A stretch of 64,000 bases of DNA from Rubripirellula amarantea (GTDB taxonomy: Bacteria > Planctomycetota > Planctomycetia > Pirellulales > Pirellulaceae). Below are positions 60,802-64,000 of the stretch, piece after piece. Location: NCBI RefSeq assembly GCF_007859865.1, contig NZ_SJPI01000001.1:1488001-1552000 (forward strand). The letters are read 5' to 3'. How positions within the stretch are numbered: position 1 is the first letter of the stretch; the number at the start of each line of letters is the position of its first letter. The notes beneath the pieces were generated by a model. That model was not told where the DNA came from. It saw only the letters and a list, made by a program, of their open reading frames with translations, and did no database searches. The position numbers were made by a program, and so were the translations under genes.

Positions 60802-62037
60802 ATGACCGTCGAATTGAACTCCGTTGACGAAGCGGTGGAAGCGATCCGTCGCGGCGAAGTCGTCATCGTGGTGGACGCGGAAGACCGTGAAAACGAAGGC
60901 GACTACATTTGCGCTGCTGAAAAAGCGACGCCCGAAGTCGTTAATTTTATGCTCTCGGGACGCGGACAGCTTTGTGTTTCGATTCTGCCCGAAGTCGCCA
61001 AGCGATTGGAACTCAATCCTGTCGTGGTGCAGAACGATGCCCCATTGAAAACCGCGTTTTTGACACCCATTGATATCCGGACGGCCAAGACAGGCATTAC
61101 GGCGAAAGAACGCAGCGAGACGATCCAACGAATGGCTTCGTCGGAATGTACCGTCGATGATTTTGTTCGCCCGGGGCATGTGTATCCGTTGTTGGCCAAG
61201 CAAGGCGGCGTCCTGCGTCGAGCCGGGCACACCGAAGCGGCCGTGGATCTGGCTCGCATGGCTGGGTTGCATCCCGCAGCCGCCCTGTGCGAGGTTTTGT
61301 CGGATTCAGGTGACCGGGCCACTCGCGAAGACCTTGGGAACATCGCGGTCAAGCACGACCTAAAGATCATCAGTATCGAACAATTGATCGCCCATCGACG
61401 GGTCAGCGAGAAACTTGTCAGCCGATCAGCCGAGGCGCCGCTGCCAACGAACTATGGCGACTACACGATCATCGTGTATGACGTTCAGTATGAGGCTCAG
61501 GAACCAGTCGCACTCGTCTTTGGTGACCTGACCGCGGATGGGCCTGCACCGCTTGTTCGGATGCATAGCAGTTGCTTCACCGGTGACCTGGTCGCATCGC
61601 TGCGATGCGATTGTGGCGATCAATTGCACATGGCGTTAGATATGATCGCTAAAGAGGGGCGTGGGGCATTGGTTTACTTGCCCCAGGAAGGCCGTGGTAT
61701 CGGATTGGCTCAAAAAATCAGGGCCTACGCTCTGCAAGATCAAGGGCTCGATACCGTCGAAGCGAATCATGCTCTCGGCTTCAAAGCTGACATGCGCGAC
61801 TATGGCATTGGCCTGCAAATTTTGAAAGATCTTGGGCTAAGCGAGATTCGTTTGTTGACGAACAATCCCAAAAAGACAGAAGCGTTCAATTTGCGCGGAT
61901 TCGATTTGCGAGTTGTTGATCAAGTGCCAATTGTTTCTCAGGTGAACCAGCACAACCAAAGGTATCTGGAAACCAAGCGAGCGAAGATGGGGCATCGTTT
62001 GCCAGAAATCGATTCGCCACTCTCGAAAGACTCGTGA
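60802..62037 (+). CDS. ribBA: Bifunctional DHBP synthase/GTP cyclohydrolase II
   Basis: A 411-residue fusion for the two opening steps of riboflavin synthesis. The RibB half has VDAEDRENEGDYICAAEKAT (acidic metal loop), DIRTAKTGITAKERSETIQR and RPGHVYPLLAKQGGVLRRAG. The RibA half has HSSCFTGDLVASLRCDCGDQ (zinc cysteines), LPQEGRGIGLAQKIRAYALQ and LLTNNPKKTEAF. All key residues are present. No FMN riboswitch (RFN) core is seen in the 184 bp upstream; a TATAAT at 60723 may be part of a promoter. Confidence 0.95.
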   Translation: MTVELNSVDEAVEAIRRGEVVIVVDAEDRENEGDYICAAEKATPEVVNFMLSGRGQLCVSILPEVAKRLELNPVVVQNDAPLKTAFLTPIDIRTAKTGITAKERSETIQRMASSECTVDDFVRPGHVYPLLAKQGGVLRRAGHTEAAVDLARMAGLHPAAALCEVLSDSGDRATREDLGNIAVKHDLKIISIEQLIAHRRVSEKLVSRSAEAPLPTNYGDYTIIVYDVQYEAQEPVALVFGDLTADGPAPLVRMHSSCFTGDLVASLRCDCGDQLHMALDMIAKEGRGALVYLPQEGRGIGLAQKIRAYALQDQGLDTVEANHALGFKADMRDYGIGLQILKDLGLSEIRLLTNNPKKTEAFNLRGFDLRVVDQVPIVSQVNQHNQRYLETKRAKMGHRLPEIDSPLSKDS

Positions 62038-62089
62038 GCAACGAGTAGGTTCCCATGGCACACGTTTCACCTCGACAAGTTCACCTTTT

Positions 62090-62962
62090 ATGAACAAGCC
62101 GCACGACGATCAGCAGTGGCCGCAACGAATCACCATTGCCGGTGTCGGATTGCTTGGCGGCAGTGTTGCGTTGGCAATCCGGCGGGCGCGACCGTCCATT
62201 CATATCACCGGCGTGGTTCGCGATCTGACCAAGGGCGAACAATGGATCCAGGCGGGGATCCTAGACGTGGCTACGGACTCGCTTAAGGAAGCATGTCGCG
62301 ATTGCGATTGTGTGGTCGTGGCAACGCCAGTGGATCGGCTGGCTCAGATCGTGATCGCGTCAGCCCAGGCTTCCCCCGAAGCTTGTTTGATAACCGATGT
62401 CGGCAGCACGAAGCGTGAGATCGTCGCGGCGGTTGGCAAAGTGCCCACGGCGGCCAAAAAATTTGTCGCTGCGCACCCCATTGCGGGCAGCGAAAAGTCG
62501 GGGGCAGAACATTCAACTGCCTCATTATTTGACCAAAAAACCATTGTCATTACGCCCAGCGAAGCCAATGACGAGGAATTCCTCCGACGGGCAAGCGAGT
62601 TTTGGACGCTCACCGGCGGCAGAATCCTGACGATGAGCCCCGACGAGCATGATGTCCACTTGGCATCGGTCAGTCATGTGCCACACTTGTTGTCTGCTTT
62701 GGTTGCCAAAATGGTCGAGGGTCCTGCCCAAGAACTGGTTGGTAGCGGGTGGCAAGACATCACGCGAGTGGCGGCGGGCGATCCAGAAATGTGGACCGCG
62801 ATTTGCGCAGCCAATCGAGTTGCGATCATTCGCGAGTTGGACCGATACATCACGGAAGCCAGCGAACTTCGCGAGATCATCGAGTCTGCCGCCGACGATG
62901 CCTTGCAAACATGGTTGACCAAAGCAAAAAACGCAAAGGAACAATCACGCGAACTCAGGTGA
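62090..62962 (+). CDS. tyrA: Prephenate dehydrogenase
   Basis: A 290-residue NAD-dependent enzyme that turns prephenate into 4-hydroxyphenylpyruvate for tyrosine. Seen: ITIAGVGLLGGSVALAI (NAD loop), DCVVVATPVDRLAQ, LITDVGSTKREIV, HPIAGSEKSGAEH (prephenate-binding His) and LASVSHVPHLLSALVA. Arogenate dehydrogenase activity cannot be excluded. It is 52 bp after ribBA and 6 bp before purL. Confidence 0.92.
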   Translation: MNKPHDDQQWPQRITIAGVGLLGGSVALAIRRARPSIHITGVVRDLTKGEQWIQAGILDVATDSLKEACRDCDCVVVATPVDRLAQIVIASAQASPEACLITDVGSTKREIVAAVGKVPTAAKKFVAAHPIAGSEKSGAEHSTASLFDQKTIVITPSEANDEEFLRRASEFWTLTGGRILTMSPDEHDVHLASVSHVPHLLSALVAKMVEGPAQELVGSGWQDITRVAAGDPEMWTAICAANRVAIIRELDRYITEASELREIIESAADDALQTWLTKAKNAKEQSRELR

Positions 62963-62968
62963 CACAAC

Positions 62969-64000
62969 ATGCCGCTTTGGCAAATTGACATTTATCCCGC
63001 CGATGGCCAAGTCGACCGCGAGGCTCAACGCACCGCCGAAGAAATCGCAGAACTCGGTCTGGGCGAAAACATTTCGGTCGCGTTCGCGCGAGGATTTCTC
63101 GTGCAAGGCGAGTTTGCGAAAGACGAAGCCGTTCGCTTGGCGACAACTCTGCTGTCGGACAGCGTCACGGAATCTTCGGTCGTGGCAATCGCTGGCCAGG
63201 ACGACCTGAACGAACCACCAGGTTCGCAAACCACACTCGTCAATGTGCTTCCAAAGCCAGGCGTGATGGACCCCGTCGCTGCCAGCACACTGGGCGCTGC
63301 TCGCGATGCAGGTTTTGACGTCGCAGCGGTGCGGACGATGCGTAAGTATTGGCTGAGCGAACTTGATGACGATTCGCTTCAAACGGTTTGTCGTCGAGCG
63401 CTATCGAACGATGCAATCGAGCAAGTCATTGTTGGTCCGCTAGAGATGGATGAACTTGACGTCGGTTCGGATTACGAATTCAAACTCGTCACCGTACCCA
63501 TTCGCAGTCTCGACGACGCCGGACTCGAGAAACTCTCCAAGGACGGGCAACTGTATCTGACGCTCGTCGAAATGCAGACCATCCAGAATCATTTTCAATC
63601 GATCGGTCGCGACCCAACCGACATCGAACTTGAATCGGTCGCCCAAACGTGGTCCGAACACTGCAGCCACAAGACCTTGGCGGGTCGCATTCACTACCGC
63701 GGCCCGGCGATCGGTGCGGAAGGTGTAGACGAACGTCAGTACGACAATATGTTGAAGGAAACGATCTTCGCGGCGACTGTCCAGATTCGCGAAACGTTGG
63801 GTGACGACGATTGGTGTGTAAGCGTCTTCAAAGACAATGCTGGGGTGGTCAAGTTTGATGACGACTTCCACGCATGCTTTAAGGTCGAAACTCACAATCA
63901 CCCCTCGGCGTTGGAACCATACGGTGGCGCTAACACGGGCATTGGTGGGGTGATTCGTGATCCCATGGGAACCGGTTTGGGTGCAAAGCCAGTTTGTAAT
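62969..64000 (+). CDS. purL: Phosphoribosylformylglycinamidine synthase, 3' end cut off
   Basis: The frame starts at ATG 62969 (MPLWQIDIYPADGQVDREA) and runs off the right edge after 344 codons. PurL makes FGAM from FGAR, glutamine and ATP in purine synthesis. Two tandem PurS-like domains come first: residues 1-~72 and ~90-160, the latter with VLPKPGVMDPVAAST. The synthetase domain begins near 185 with TLVEMQTIQNHF, TWSEHCSHKTLAG (the S-E-H-C-S-H-K landmark), VFKDNAGVVKFDDDFH and KVETHNHPSALEPYGGA (metal/ATP site). The remainder of the protein is outside the window. It follows tyrA by 6 bp. Confidence 0.92.
   Translation, partial: MPLWQIDIYPADGQVDREAQRTAEEIAELGLGENISVAFARGFLVQGEFAKDEAVRLATTLLSDSVTESSVVAIAGQDDLNEPPGSQTTLVNVLPKPGVMDPVAASTLGAARDAGFDVAAVRTMRKYWLSELDDDSLQTVCRRALSNDAIEQVIVGPLEMDELDVGSDYEFKLVTVPIRSLDDAGLEKLSKDGQLYLTLVEMQTIQNHFQSIGRDPTDIELESVAQTWSEHCSHKTLAGRIHYRGPAIGAEGVDERQYDNMLKETIFAATVQIRETLGDDDWCVSVFKDNAGVVKFDDDFHACFKVETHNHPSALEPYGGANTGIGGVIRDPMGTGLGAKPVCN

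Overview
The window looks like chromosomal backbone of a planctomycete, most likely of the Pirellulaceae (Rhodopirellula/Pirellula type). The basis is protein content, since no rRNA or tRNA gene is visible: a sulfatase, a Gfo/Idh/MocA oxidoreductase, a calcineurin-LamG fusion, a small exported protein ending in the tail WPRYHPVPTRPLYQ, a secreted protein with the block HRNNAWPDPF, a GHMP-kinase/nucleotidyltransferase fusion and many alternative GTG/TTG starts. There is no phage, integrase, IS transposase or CRISPR array. Both ends are cut inside genes (a ComEC-type protein at the left, purL at the right).

Layout. 1-6.5 kb: end of a ComEC-like protein, a CcsA/HemX-like membrane protein overlapping hemA, scpB on the other strand with a roughly 100-residue Asp/Glu tail, then a membrane-anchored unknown coupled to a cysteine desulfurase. 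6.4-9.4 kb: the probable replication origin, with a short divergent dnaA, about 0.5 kb of gene-free DNA, dnaN, and a set of DnaA-box-like sites including three copies of GTTTTCCACTG. 9.4-13.5 kb: a RimK-centred cluster (aspartoacylase-like hydrolase, RimK with an RCK_C-like tail, RimB-type protease) and a dciA-like/tag pair. 13.5-28.4 kb: sulfatase, YceH, calcineurin-LamG protein, the fused kinase/nucleotidyltransferase with a GalU-like partner, a rhomboid / TIM-barrel / peroxiredoxin operon, an S41 protease and a membrane protein. 28.4-32.9 kb: a gene-free stretch with 18-bp tandem repeats, a DegP-like protease, two adjacent large palindromes (one bounded by a 7-bp direct repeat), a phosphoesterase and metK.

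32.9-41.3 kb: a vWA protein, a surface-glycan cluster (GT2, GT39-like, SDR epimerase, polysaccharide-lyase-like lipoprotein), a BCS1-like AAA+ ATPase and a HIT protein. 41.4-49.2 kb: a CsrA with an extra C-terminal domain, a response regulator with an ATPase-like output domain, a serine beta-lactamase-type hydrolase, asnB-like, bioF-like, an acyltransferase-type membrane protein and an S4 protein. 49.3-60.6 kb: a planctomycete secreted protein, a strong intrinsic terminator, a TPR lipoprotein, rnc, an alkaline phosphatase, a PQQ-type propeller, an oxidoreductase, a DUF1853 protein, a phytase-esterase-like protein and an alpha/beta hydrolase. 60.8-64 kb: a biosynthetic run ribBA-tyrA-purL.

The points most worth following up are the kinase/nucleotidyltransferase fusion with its degenerate GalU partner, the palindromic element with its apparent target duplication at the end of a gene, the origin region with its short DnaA, the extended CsrA, the RimK cluster and the polyacidic ScpB tail. 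Functions are read from motifs by eye; no database search was run.
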